Source: Bacteroidota bacterium
GTDB taxonomy: Bacteria > Bacteroidota > Bacteroidia > Flavobacteriales > Flavobacteriaceae
DNA: 38,635 bases
Assembly: GCA_947460615.1 (NCBI GenBank)
Contig: CANHHG010000015.1
Coordinates: 1 to 38,635, forward strand
Direction: 5' to 3'
Every line of letters starts with the position of its first letter. The first letter of the stretch is position 1. The position numbers were made by a program, and so were the translations under genes. Positions 1 to 7,563 of this stretch are shown one piece after another. Under the pieces are notes generated by a model. It did not search any database, was not told the DNA's origin, and saw only the letters and a program-made list of their open reading frames with translations.

Positions 1-25
1 AAAAGCCACGCATTGCGTGGCTTTT
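1..25 (-). terminator. Rho-independent terminator of the small lipoprotein gene
   Basis: A perfect 11-bp stem (1-11 with 15-25) closes a 3-nt loop. It is G+C-rich at its core and has A/T runs on both sides, so it could work in both directions. On the minus strand it lies about 20 nt past the stop codon of the lipoprotein gene at 48-248. Confidence 0.85.
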
Positions 26-47
26 CAAATTCTTAGAGTGTTTCTAA

Positions 48-248
48 TTATTTTGTTTCAGCTGGAGCAGCTTCTGTAGCGGGAGCAGCTTCAGCAGCAG
101 GAGCAGCAGTTGTGTCAGCTGGAGCAGCAACAGTATCAACTGGAGCAGCTTCAACAGCAGGAGCTTCTAATGGAGCTTATTCTGCTTTTTTACAAGAAAC
201 AGTTGCTAAAACAGCAACAAATGCTAAACTTAAAAGTACTTTTTTCAT
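48..248 (-). pseudogene. Ala/Pro/Glu-rich small lipoprotein, interrupted by an in-frame stop
   Basis: Reading the minus strand from the ATG at 248 gives a lipoprotein signal peptide (MKKVLLSLAFVAVLATVSC, lipobox Cys19) followed by KKAE. A TAA stop follows at codon 24 (177-179). The frame then stays open for 42 more residues of low-complexity Ala/Pro/Glu/Thr sequence (repeats such as EAAPA) and ends in ETK-stop at 48-50. The terminator at 1-25 and a TAtcTTTG promoter box at 286-293 fit this 66-codon gene. Short lipoproteins of this composition are common in Flavobacterium, and their function is unknown. The stop could be a real nonsense mutation (one base from GAA or CAA), a sequencing error, or leave a functional 23-residue precursor. 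The open frame on the opposite strand here is only its antisense shadow. Confidence 0.65.
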
Positions 249-285
249 CTTACTTAGTTATAAAAGGTTAATTATTAATTCGGAG

Positions 286-293
286 CAAAGATA
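286..293 (-). promoter_or_regulatory. Bacteroidota-type -7 box (TAtcTTTG) for the lipoprotein gene
   Basis: The minus strand reads TATCTTTG, an exact match to the TAnnTTTG consensus of the Bacteroidota housekeeping sigma factor. It lies about 38 nt upstream of the ATG at 248. No clear -33 TTTG is visible in the A/T-rich sequence upstream. Confidence 0.45.
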
Positions 294-445
294 TAAATTT
301 TTTAATAGTAAAAATTATTTTTTAATTTTTTTTCAAAAAAAATATTTTTTGCAACTGTTAAAATATTTAACAATTACTATGCCAAAAATTAAAAAGCTTG
401 AAAAAAAATTGATTTATTTATATGTTCAGGCTAATAATTTGTTTT

Positions 446-2593
446 TCAGTGTTTTAATTTTTTTGGATGTACTAATTTTAATTCTTCAATTAAATTTTTC
501 GCACCTGCAAACTTATCAATGATGAATAAAACATATCTAATATCAACCATAACATTTCTACAAATGCTAGGATCATAGTAAATATCACTCATTGTACCTT
601 CCCAAACACGATCAAAATTTAACCCAATTAAATTTCCATTGGCATCAATTGCCGGACTTCCTGAATTTCCCCCTGTTGTATGGTTGGTAGCAATGAAGCA
701 AACAGGCATTTTTCCATTTTCACTATATTGACCATAATCTTTCTTTTTATATAAGTCAATTAATTTTGCAGGCATATCAAATTCGTAATCCCCCGGAATA
801 TATTTTTCCATTGCCCCGTCTAAATAAGTAACTGGAGTATAAATAGTAGCGTCTTTTGGTGAATACCCTTTTACTTTACCATAGGTTACTCTTAGGGTGC
901 TATTGGCATCTGGAAATATTCTAGAACCTTTATTTAACTCTAATTGCGCTTTCATATAGGTTCTCTGTAAAGCAGTAATTTTCAAATTTATTTCATCGTA
1001 TTTTGGTGCTACTTCCTTTAAGAATTCGTCAGCCATACTTTTGATAACCATAAATCCTTTGTCCGCATTTAAATTTGTAATTACCGTTTTTGAATCGCCT
1101 GTTAGTAATTCTTTTAGGCTATTATAACTTACTAATTTTGAATTACTATAAATATCATTAGCAAGCTCATTGGCTTTAATGTTTGATAAATTAAGTGGTA
1201 AAAATTCTTTTGGTGATTTTGTGGAATACAAATGAATCAACTGCTCAAATACTTTTTGATCTACATCCGAATTGAAATCTTTATAGAAATCGGCTAATCC
1301 CGTAATTAAATTATTTTTTCTATCATTAAATGCTTGTTCCCCTTTAGAATTATATACTTGTTCTAATTGATATAATTTATACCCAACACTTAAAAGTTCG
1401 GTATTCCTTAAAACCACCTCCGAGAAATAATCTCTCGCTAACGCATAGGATTTAATTTCGCTATAATATTTATCAAAATCGGCAAGTAAATTTCCGTATT
1501 CTGCTTGTTTCCCTGCTTTTGTTACTTTTTCTTGAAAGGATACTTCCTGTTTTCTTTTAATTTCAACCGCATTTGATTTTGTCAATCCTTGGGTTTCACC
1601 AATCCATTTTTTCCAATAATTAGCAATACTTGCATATTTTGATGCATATTGGATTTTGATCGAATTGTCTTTTCTCATAAATCCATCAGCAACTTTCAAT
1701 GCATGATCACGAATTTCAATTTTTGCAGGATTTAAATCTTTTACAATTTGTTCAATTGCCACTGCGGGTAAATATTCGTTTGTTTTACCAGGATACCCAA
1801 AAACCATCGTAAAATCATCTTCCTTTACACCATCTAATGATACTGGTAAAAAGTGTTTTGGGGTGTATGGAACATTATCTAAAGAATAATTCGCCGGACG
1901 GTTGTTCTTGTCGGCGTAAATTCTAAACAATGAAAAATCACCGGTATGTCTTGGCCAAACCCAATTATCAGTATCCGATCCAAATTTTCCTATTGATGAT
2001 GGTGGAGCACCCACTAAACGAATATCTTTAAAAGTTTCCGTCACAAAAAGCAGATACTGATTTCCTTCATAAAAGGTTCTGATTTTATTTTCCTGCCAGC
2101 TTTCTCTTGGTAATGAGTTACTTAACGAAGTTATATTTTCTTGAATTTTCTTTTGTTTTTCCAACTCAGTCGCTAATGAAGTAGTTCCTTCTAAAACTTT
2201 AGTTGTTACATCTTCAATTTTAACAATAAAAGTCACCACCAAATTTTCATTAGGCAATTCTTCCGACATTTTATAAGCCCAAAAACCATTGGTCAAATAA
2301 TCATGCTCTACGGATGATTGATTTTGTATGGCGTCAAACCCACAGTGATGATTGGTTAACAACAATCCTTTCGGGGAAATAACTTCAGAAGTACATCCTC
2401 CATTAAAATGGGGAACAGCGTCTTTTAAACTCGATTTATTTACTGAATAAATATCTGCAGCAGTCATTTTCATGCCTAAATTTTTCATCTCTTTTTCATT
2501 CATTCCTTTCAACAAAGAGGGAATCCACATGCCGCCTTGTTGAGCGTTAACTTGAACAACAAATAATAATAATAGTAATTTTAAATGTTTCAT
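446..2593 (-). CDS. S46 family dipeptidyl-peptidase, DPP11-type (Asp/Glu-specific)
   Basis: A 715-residue serine exopeptidase of the periplasm or cell surface that removes N-terminal dipeptides. The signal peptide is MKHLKLLLLLFVVQVNA, then QQ. The chymotrypsin-like catalytic residues are visible: His83 in TNHHCGFD, Asp219 in RHTGDFS, and Ser644 in GGNSGSP. Arg662 lies 18 residues after the catalytic serine (GLNFDRVWEG). In the known family that position is Arg673 in P. gingivalis DPP11, which selects acidic P1 residues, while DPP7 has Gly there. I therefore infer DPP11 specificity. Length and the helical insertion between Asp and Ser are normal for S46. It starts 11 bp after kdtA ends, so the two are probably co-transcribed, although their functions look unrelated. 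Protein-degrading Bacteroidota use these enzymes to feed on peptides. Confidence 0.93.
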   Translation of the reverse strand: MKHLKLLLLLFVVQVNAQQGGMWIPSLLKGMNEKEMKNLGMKMTAADIYSVNKSSLKDAVPHFNGGCTSEVISPKGLLLTNHHCGFDAIQNQSSVEHDYLTNGFWAYKMSEELPNENLVVTFIVKIEDVTTKVLEGTTSLATELEKQKKIQENITSLSNSLPRESWQENKIRTFYEGNQYLLFVTETFKDIRLVGAPPSSIGKFGSDTDNWVWPRHTGDFSLFRIYADKNNRPANYSLDNVPYTPKHFLPVSLDGVKEDDFTMVFGYPGKTNEYLPAVAIEQIVKDLNPAKIEIRDHALKVADGFMRKDNSIKIQYASKYASIANYWKKWIGETQGLTKSNAVEIKRKQEVSFQEKVTKAGKQAEYGNLLADFDKYYSEIKSYALARDYFSEVVLRNTELLSVGYKLYQLEQVYNSKGEQAFNDRKNNLITGLADFYKDFNSDVDQKVFEQLIHLYSTKSPKEFLPLNLSNIKANELANDIYSNSKLVSYNSLKELLTGDSKTVITNLNADKGFMVIKSMADEFLKEVAPKYDEINLKITALQRTYMKAQLELNKGSRIFPDANSTLRVTYGKVKGYSPKDATIYTPVTYLDGAMEKYIPGDYEFDMPAKLIDLYKKKDYGQYSENGKMPVCFIATNHTTGGNSGSPAIDANGNLIGLNFDRVWEGTMSDIYYDPSICRNVMVDIRYVLFIIDKFAGAKNLIEELKLVHPKKLKH

Positions 2594-2604
2594 TTTAGTT
2601 TTTA

Positions 2605-3861
2605 TTAGTTAGTTTTCTTTTGTATGATATAATTCATAATCGTTTCTGATGCATTTTTATTCATTTCAACAAAGGTGGAACAAATATGTCCTTTTTCAAG
2701 TCGGACTCCTTCGTTTTGAATTAGTTTATCAAATGATTCATTCAGTTCTTCTTGATTATTGATAGAAATACAACCTTCCATTTTTACTAATGCTATAGCT
2801 TCAGCAAAATGACTGTAATTAGGTCCTATAACTATTGGTACACCAAAAGTTGCAGGCTCTAAAATATTGTGAACCCCTGGATTTCCAAAACCACCGCCCA
2901 CATAAACAATATCGGCGTAACTATAAATTTTGGTTAAAATGCCTATAGTATCAATTATGAATACCTCATAATCTGCCAGTTTTGAAGCGTCCATTTCATT
3001 CGTATTGTAGGAAGAAAATAAAATGCTTTTTTTTGAAATTTGATTTTTCAAATTAGCAATCTGATCCATATTAATGTTATGTGGAGCAATAATAAATTTC
3101 ACATTATTAGTAGTATTTATATATTTTACCAATAACGCTTCGTCTTTTTGCCAGGAACTTCCAATTACTATAGTTAGTGTATTGTTTTTGAATTCTTCAA
3201 TAAAAGCCAGTTGGTTGTTTTGGTTTAAAATAGAAGATACTCTATCAAATCGGGTATCTCCTGAGACCGTAACATTGGTTTTTCCAAGTTGTAATAATAA
3301 TTCTTTAGAATTAGAATTTTGAACAAAAAAATGTTCAAAAGCATTTAATGCATTTCTGTAAAATCCGCCATACCATTTGAAAAAAACTTGCTTTTCTCTG
3401 AAGATACCAGAAATTAAGTACGTTGGAATTTCCTTATTTTGTAATGCATTTAAATAATTTGGCCAGTATTCATATTTAATGAAAAATGCCATATCTGGAC
3501 GGACTATTTTCATAAATTGAGCTACATTCGATTGAGTATCCATAGGTAAATAAACAGTAACATCGGCAATGGTATTGTTTTTTCGGACTTCATATCCTGA
3601 AGGTGAAAAAAAAGTTAATACAATTAAGTGATTAGGAAACCTACTTTTCATCCGTTCCATAACGGGTAATCCTTGTTCATATTCTCCTAATGAAGCAGCG
3701 TGAAACCAAATAGTTTTGTCGTAGGCCTTAATTTTATTTGATAATATTTTAAAAACGGGCTTTCTACCTTCAACAAAAAGACTGATTTTTTTGTTGAATA
3801 GTGCTACGATTTTTAAAATAAAATCGGCCAAAACCACTATTAAATTATATATAAATAACAT
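2605..3861 (-). CDS. waaA: 3-deoxy-D-manno-octulosonic acid (Kdo) transferase
   Basis: Transfers Kdo from CMP-Kdo to lipid A precursor at the inner face of the cytoplasmic membrane, the first step of LPS core assembly. It is a GT-B fold (GT30 family) protein. A hydrophobic N-terminal anchor (residues 1-20) is followed by HAASLGEYEQG, whose Glu60 matches the proposed catalytic base. The C-terminal half has GSSWQKDE (about 232) and the diagnostic CMP-Kdo-binding stretch GGGFGNPGVHNILEPATFG (about 318-337). The frame can be extended to a TTG at 3870, but I prefer the ATG at 3861 (MLFIYNLIVV, 418 residues), which gives the usual N-terminus. It is the first gene of a pair with the S46 peptidase and is divergent from the sugar aminotransferase. 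The symbol kdtA is also used. Confidence 0.95.
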   Translation of the reverse strand: MLFIYNLIVVLADFILKIVALFNKKISLFVEGRKPVFKILSNKIKAYDKTIWFHAASLGEYEQGLPVMERMKSRFPNHLIVLTFFSPSGYEVRKNNTIADVTVYLPMDTQSNVAQFMKIVRPDMAFFIKYEYWPNYLNALQNKEIPTYLISGIFREKQVFFKWYGGFYRNALNAFEHFFVQNSNSKELLLQLGKTNVTVSGDTRFDRVSSILNQNNQLAFIEEFKNNTLTIVIGSSWQKDEALLVKYINTTNNVKFIIAPHNINMDQIANLKNQISKKSILFSSYNTNEMDASKLADYEVFIIDTIGILTKIYSYADIVYVGGGFGNPGVHNILEPATFGVPIVIGPNYSHFAEAIALVKMEGCISINNQEELNESFDKLIQNEGVRLEKGHICSTFVEMNKNASETIMNYIIQKKTN

Positions 3862-3907
3862 TGATTGCAATTTGTGGCGCTAAAATACATCACTTTATAG
3901 AATTTTC

Positions 3908-3938
3908 ATTGATATAACTCATTAAATAACTATTTTTG
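3908..3938 (+). promoter_or_regulatory. Predicted promoter of the polysaccharide cluster
   Basis: TATTTTTG at 3931-3938 matches TAnnTTTG exactly. ATTG at 3908-3911 ends 19 nt upstream and is a plausible -33 element. Transcription would leave a leader of roughly 70 nt before the ATG at 4017. Confidence 0.4.
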
Positions 3939-4016
3939 TATTCGGTTTGAAGAAAAAGCGCTAGAAATTAGTCAATAACATCTTTGAATTCCAAAACTTA
4001 TTTAATCTATTTATTG

Positions 4017-5147
4017 ATGAAAAAAATCCAAATGGTTGACCTGAAAGGGCAATACGAAGCTATCAAAGAAACGGTAAATAATTCTATTCAAGAAGTTTTA
4101 GATACTAATACTTATATAAATGGACCTCAAGTTCAGCAATTTCAAAAAAGCCTAGAAGCTTATTTAGATGTTAAGCACGTAATTCCATGTGCAAACGGAA
4201 CCGATGCGCTGCAAATCGCCATGATGGGTTTAAATTTAAAACCTGGTGATGAGGTAATTACAGCCGATTTCACCTTCGCAGCTACCGTGGAAGTGATTGC
4301 TTTATTGCAATTAACGCCCGTTTTAGTCGACGTAGATTTGGTCAATATGAATATTTCTATCGACGCAATAAAAAAGGCAATAACTCCAAAAACCAAAGCC
4401 ATTGTGCCTGTTCATTTGTTTGGTCGTGCCGCAAATATGGAAGCAATAATGCGCCTTGCAAACGAACATAATTTATATGTGATTGAAGATAATGCTCAAG
4501 CGATTGGGGCCAATTGCAAATTTTCTGACGGCACCAAAAAGAAAGTAGGAACCATCGGTCACGTAGGGTCGACCTCCTTTTTCCCGTCAAAAAATTTAGG
4601 TTGTTATGGAGACGGAGGCGCTATTTTCACCAATGATGATGCTCTTGCCCACCAACTTCGCGGAATTGTAAATCACGGAATGTACGTTCGCTACCATCAT
4701 GATGTGGTGGGAGTGAATTCTCGTTTAGACAGTATTCAAGCTGCGGTTTTAAACGCGAAATTACCATTATTAGATCAATATAATACGGCTCGCCAAAATG
4801 CAGCTAGAAAATATTCTGCCGCTTTTGAAGGCCATAAAAATATTATTGCACCAAGTATTTGCGACATCTGCGATTGCCACGTTTTTCACCAGTATACTTT
4901 GAGAATTATTGATAGAGACCGTGACGGATTGATGCAACATTTATTAGATAAAGGAATTCCTTGTGCCATTTATTATCCAATTCCGTTGCATTCTCAAAAG
5001 GCTTATTTGGATGCGAGATACAAAGAAGAAGATTTTCCAGTGACGAATTTATTGGCAAAACAAGTTATTTCTTTACCTATGCACACCGAATTAGATGACG
5101 AACAAATTAAGTTCATCACCGATTCAGTGTTAGAATATCTGAAATAA
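4017..5147 (+). CDS. DegT/DnrJ/EryC1/StrS-family sugar aminotransferase
   Basis: A PLP-dependent aminotransferase (376 residues) that probably converts a keto-sugar nucleotide to an amino sugar for a surface glycan. The substrate cannot be read from sequence; the N-terminus MVDLKGQY and overall look resemble the WecE/WbpE/ArnB group. Visible marks are NGTDAL (about 60-65, phosphate contact), EDNAQAIGA (157-165, with Asp158 for the pyridine nitrogen) and Lys192 in FFPSKNLGCYGDGG, the Schiff-base lysine. An upstream TTG at 3984 would add 11 residues, but ATG 4017 (MKKIQMVDLK) fits the family better. A galE-like gene and a glycosyltransferase follow, which supports a role in polysaccharide or glycoprotein sugar synthesis. 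An unusual Cys-rich patch, CDICDCH, lies near residue 290. Confidence 0.9.
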   Translation: MKKIQMVDLKGQYEAIKETVNNSIQEVLDTNTYINGPQVQQFQKSLEAYLDVKHVIPCANGTDALQIAMMGLNLKPGDEVITADFTFAATVEVIALLQLTPVLVDVDLVNMNISIDAIKKAITPKTKAIVPVHLFGRAANMEAIMRLANEHNLYVIEDNAQAIGANCKFSDGTKKKVGTIGHVGSTSFFPSKNLGCYGDGGAIFTNDDALAHQLRGIVNHGMYVRYHHDVVGVNSRLDSIQAAVLNAKLPLLDQYNTARQNAARKYSAAFEGHKNIIAPSICDICDCHVFHQYTLRIIDRDRDGLMQHLLDKGIPCAIYYPIPLHSQKAYLDARYKEEDFPVTNLLAKQVISLPMHTELDDEQIKFITDSVLEYLK

Positions 5148-5153
5148 TTTTTT

Positions 5154-5235
5154 CAGGAGCTATTTCCTGCTTTTCGTTGCAATCTTTTTGTTTTAAAAGA
5201 ATAGACAAAAAGGATTTTCACTTTAATCAGGGCTA
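5154..5235. repeat. Structured intergenic element with two hairpins
   Basis: The 107-bp gap between the aminotransferase and galE holds a short hairpin (CAGGA 5154-5158 with TCCTG 5165-5169). A longer one follows (CTTTTTGT 5184-5191 with ACAAAAAG 5205-5212), and then TCAGGGCTA near 5227-5235, which echoes the TCAGGAGCTA at the left end. From memory, similar GGAGCTATTTCC...CAGGGCTA elements recur between genes in Flavobacterium genomes. Only one copy is in this window, so repetition cannot be shown here. It could also act as a weak terminator or attenuator. Confidence 0.45.
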
Positions 5236-5254
5236 AAAATTTAAAAGTGTAGAA

Positions 5255-6268
5255 ATGAAAATTCTAGTAACAGGAGGTTTAGGGTTTATAGGTTCCCACA
5301 CAGTGGTGGAACTTCAAAATGAAGGTTTTGAAGTAATTATTATTGATAATCTTTCTAATTCTTCGGAAACGGTAGTTGACGGAATTGTTGCTATTACGGG
5401 TAAAAAACCCATTTTTGAAAACCTAGATGTTAGAGACAAATCTGCCGTTCAAAAGTTCTTTAGAAAGTACAACGATGTTTCTGGAGTCATTCATTTTGCC
5501 GCCTCAAAAGCAGTAGGCGAAAGTGTTGAAAATCCGCTTTTGTATTATGAAAACAACATCAATTCTCTAATTTATTTACTTCAAGAGTTACAAAACAAAC
5601 CGAGTTCCAATATCATTTTTAGTTCTTCTTGTACGGTTTACGGACAAGCAGAAGAAATGCCAATTACTGAAAGTGCGCCGATACAAACTGCGATGTCTCC
5701 TTATGGAAATACCAAACAAATAGGGGAAGAGATAATTCGAGATGTAGCTAAAGTATCGAATATTAAAGCTATTTTACTGCGTTATTTTAACCCTATTGGA
5801 GCACATCCATCTGCTGAAATTGGTGAATTACCAATTGGGGTTCCGCAAAATTTAGTGCCATTTATTACCCAAACCGGATTTGGTTTAAGAAAAGAATTAT
5901 CGGTTTACGGTAACGATTACCCAACTCCAGATGGAACAGCAGTTCGTGATTATATCCACGTAGTAGATTTGGCGAAAGCCCATGTAATCGCATTGCAACG
6001 CTTATTAAAAAATAAAAATGAGAGCCCGGTTGAAACCTTCAATCTGGGGACAGGTACTGGAAGCTCTGTTTTAGAAGTAATTCAAGCATTTGAAAAAGTA
6101 AGCGGTAAAAAATTACCCTACAAAATTGTGGATAGGAGAGAAGGCGATATTACTTCTGCCTATGCCAATACTGATAAAGCCAATACTGTTTTAGGTTGGA
6201 AAGCCGAATCTTCACTAGAAGAAGCGATGGCAAGTGCCTGGAAGTGGGAACAAAAAATCCGTTCCTAA
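5255..6268 (+). CDS. galE: UDP-glucose 4-epimerase
   Basis: A 337-residue short-chain dehydrogenase-type epimerase interconverting UDP-glucose and UDP-galactose (or the N-acetyl forms) in the cytoplasm. The Rossmann motif GGLGFIGSH (7-15) binds NAD. The catalytic set is visible as SSSCTVYG (Ser/Thr near 124-127) and the YxxxK pair Tyr150/Lys154 in SPYGNTK. The C-terminal part has the family signature RDYIHVVDLA and the sugar-binding stretch around FNLGTGTG. The length matches E. coli GalE (338). It lies 4 bp upstream of the glycosyltransferase, so the two are surely co-transcribed, and probably also with the aminotransferase 107 bp upstream. It likely supplies galactose-type donors for the surface glycan. 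Confidence 0.93.
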   Translation: MKILVTGGLGFIGSHTVVELQNEGFEVIIIDNLSNSSETVVDGIVAITGKKPIFENLDVRDKSAVQKFFRKYNDVSGVIHFAASKAVGESVENPLLYYENNINSLIYLLQELQNKPSSNIIFSSSCTVYGQAEEMPITESAPIQTAMSPYGNTKQIGEEIIRDVAKVSNIKAILLRYFNPIGAHPSAEIGELPIGVPQNLVPFITQTGFGLRKELSVYGNDYPTPDGTAVRDYIHVVDLAKAHVIALQRLLKNKNESPVETFNLGTGTGSSVLEVIQAFEKVSGKKLPYKIVDRREGDITSAYANTDKANTVLGWKAESSLEEAMASAWKWEQKIRS

Positions 6269-6272
6269 ATCA

Positions 6273-7514
6273 ATGAATCAAATTCAAAATATACTTGTAA
6301 TCGGTTTCGTTTGGCCTGAGCCTAATTCTTCGGCTGCCGGAACTCGAATGGAGCAATTATTGGTTTTATTTCAGCAGTGGGGATGGAAAGTTACCTATGC
6401 AACTCCAGCCATGGAAAGTGATTTTATGATTGATTTGGGAGCTATAGGAGTTGAAAAAAAAGCCATAAAATTAAATTGTTCCAGTTTTGATGATTTTGTC
6501 CAAGAGTTAAACCCTACCATGGTGTTTTTCGATCGGTTTTTAATGGAAGAACAATTTGGATGGCGAGTGGCTGAATTTTGCCCTAAAGCCCTTAGAATAT
6601 TAGACACCATCGATCTGCATTGTTTGCGATTATCCCGTCAAAAAGCTTTTAAAGAAAAACGGAAATTTGAATTTCATGACTTACTCACCGAAGAAATTTC
6701 AAAAAGAGAAATCGCAAGTATTTTGCGTTGTGACCTTTCCATAATGGTTTCGGAAGTGGAAATGGATTTGTTGCAAAACACCTTTAAAATAGATCCAAAT
6801 TTGTTGTATTACTTGCCGTTATTCTTAGATCCGATCTCTGAGGAAGAAAGTAATAATTGGTTGCCATTTGAAGAAAGAAAAGATTTTATTTTTATAGGAA
6901 ATTTTATTCATGAACCCAATTGGAATGCCGTTCAATATTTAAATGAAACGATTTGGCCTTTAATTAGAAAGGAAATGCCAGAAGCCAATTTACTAGTTTA
7001 TGGTGCTTATCCATCTCAAAAGGTGTTGCAATTGCACCAACCCAAAAAAGGATTTCATGTTCTAGGTCGTGCAGAAAATGCGCAAGAAGTAGTTTCAAAT
7101 GCTAGAGTTGTATTGGCGCCCTTGCGATTTGGAGCAGGAATAAAAGGTAAACTATTAGAATCCATGCAATGCGGAACACCAAGTGTAACGACTTCAATTG
7201 GTGCAGAATCGATGAATGGCGATCTTTCATGGAATGGCTTTATAACGGATAATCCAGAAGAATTTGCTTCGAATGCAATTACCTTATATAATGAAAGATC
7301 GATTTGGGATTCAGCTCAAATTAATGGAATTGCTATTATCAAAAAACGTTATTTAAAATTCAATTTTGTAAGCGATTTTAAGGAGTTGATTTGTGAATTG
7401 AAAAGCAATTTAAAGCAACATCGATTAAATAATTTTATTGGATCTGTGTTGCAACACCAATCCCTTCAAAGCAATAAATACATGTCCAAGTGGATAGAAG
7501 AGAAGAACAAATAA
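6273..7514 (+). CDS. GT-B glycosyltransferase (group 1 type)
   Basis: A 413-residue cytoplasmic glycosyltransferase. The N-terminus is a Rossmann-like strand followed by a flexible loop (ILVIGFVWPEPNSSAAGTR). The donor-binding C-terminal domain begins near FIGNFIHEPNW and contains APLRFGAGIKGKLLESMQC (about 281-299), where a basic loop and the E of LLE are the group 1 nucleotide-sugar contacts. Donor and acceptor are unknown. I chose ATG 6273 rather than a GTG at 6234, because the latter would overlap galE by 35 bp and add a non-family N-terminus. It is last in the aminotransferase-galE cluster and ends at a strong terminator. Confidence 0.87.
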   Translation: MNQIQNILVIGFVWPEPNSSAAGTRMEQLLVLFQQWGWKVTYATPAMESDFMIDLGAIGVEKKAIKLNCSSFDDFVQELNPTMVFFDRFLMEEQFGWRVAEFCPKALRILDTIDLHCLRLSRQKAFKEKRKFEFHDLLTEEISKREIASILRCDLSIMVSEVEMDLLQNTFKIDPNLLYYLPLFLDPISEEESNNWLPFEERKDFIFIGNFIHEPNWNAVQYLNETIWPLIRKEMPEANLLVYGAYPSQKVLQLHQPKKGFHVLGRAENAQEVVSNARVVLAPLRFGAGIKGKLLESMQCGTPSVTTSIGAESMNGDLSWNGFITDNPEEFASNAITLYNERSIWDSAQINGIAIIKKRYLKFNFVSDFKELICELKSNLKQHRLNNFIGSVLQHQSLQSNKYMSKWIEEKNK

Positions 7515-7542
7515 AAAAGTCCCGTTTAATAACGGGACTTTT
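7515..7542. terminator. Bidirectional terminator between convergent operons
   Basis: AAAAGTCCCGTT (7515-7526) pairs perfectly with AACGGGACTTTT (7531-7542) around the loop TAAT. It has U-tracts on both strands. It serves the glycosyltransferase (stop at 7512-7514) and pdhC, whose stop lies 22 bp to the right. Confidence 0.9.
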
Positions 7543-7563
7543 TAATAAATAAATATTGAAAAC

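Noticed and set aside
112..522. Plus-strand open frame starting with a Ser/Ala-rich stretch
   Set aside because: It is antisense to the lipoprotein gene and then runs through A/T-rich non-coding sequence into the 3' end of the peptidase gene. Composition and context do not support it.
3862..3870. TTG start for waaA three codons upstream of ATG 3861
   Set aside because: The ATG gives the usual N-terminus of the family, and TTG is a weak start.
3984..4016. TTG start extending the aminotransferase by 11 residues
   Set aside because: The added residues (NSKTYLIYLL) do not match the family, and MKKIQMVDLK is the typical start.
6234..6272. GTG start of the glycosyltransferase inside galE
   Set aside because: It would overlap galE and add an unrelated N-terminus. 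ATG 6273, 4 bp past the galE stop, is the better choice.
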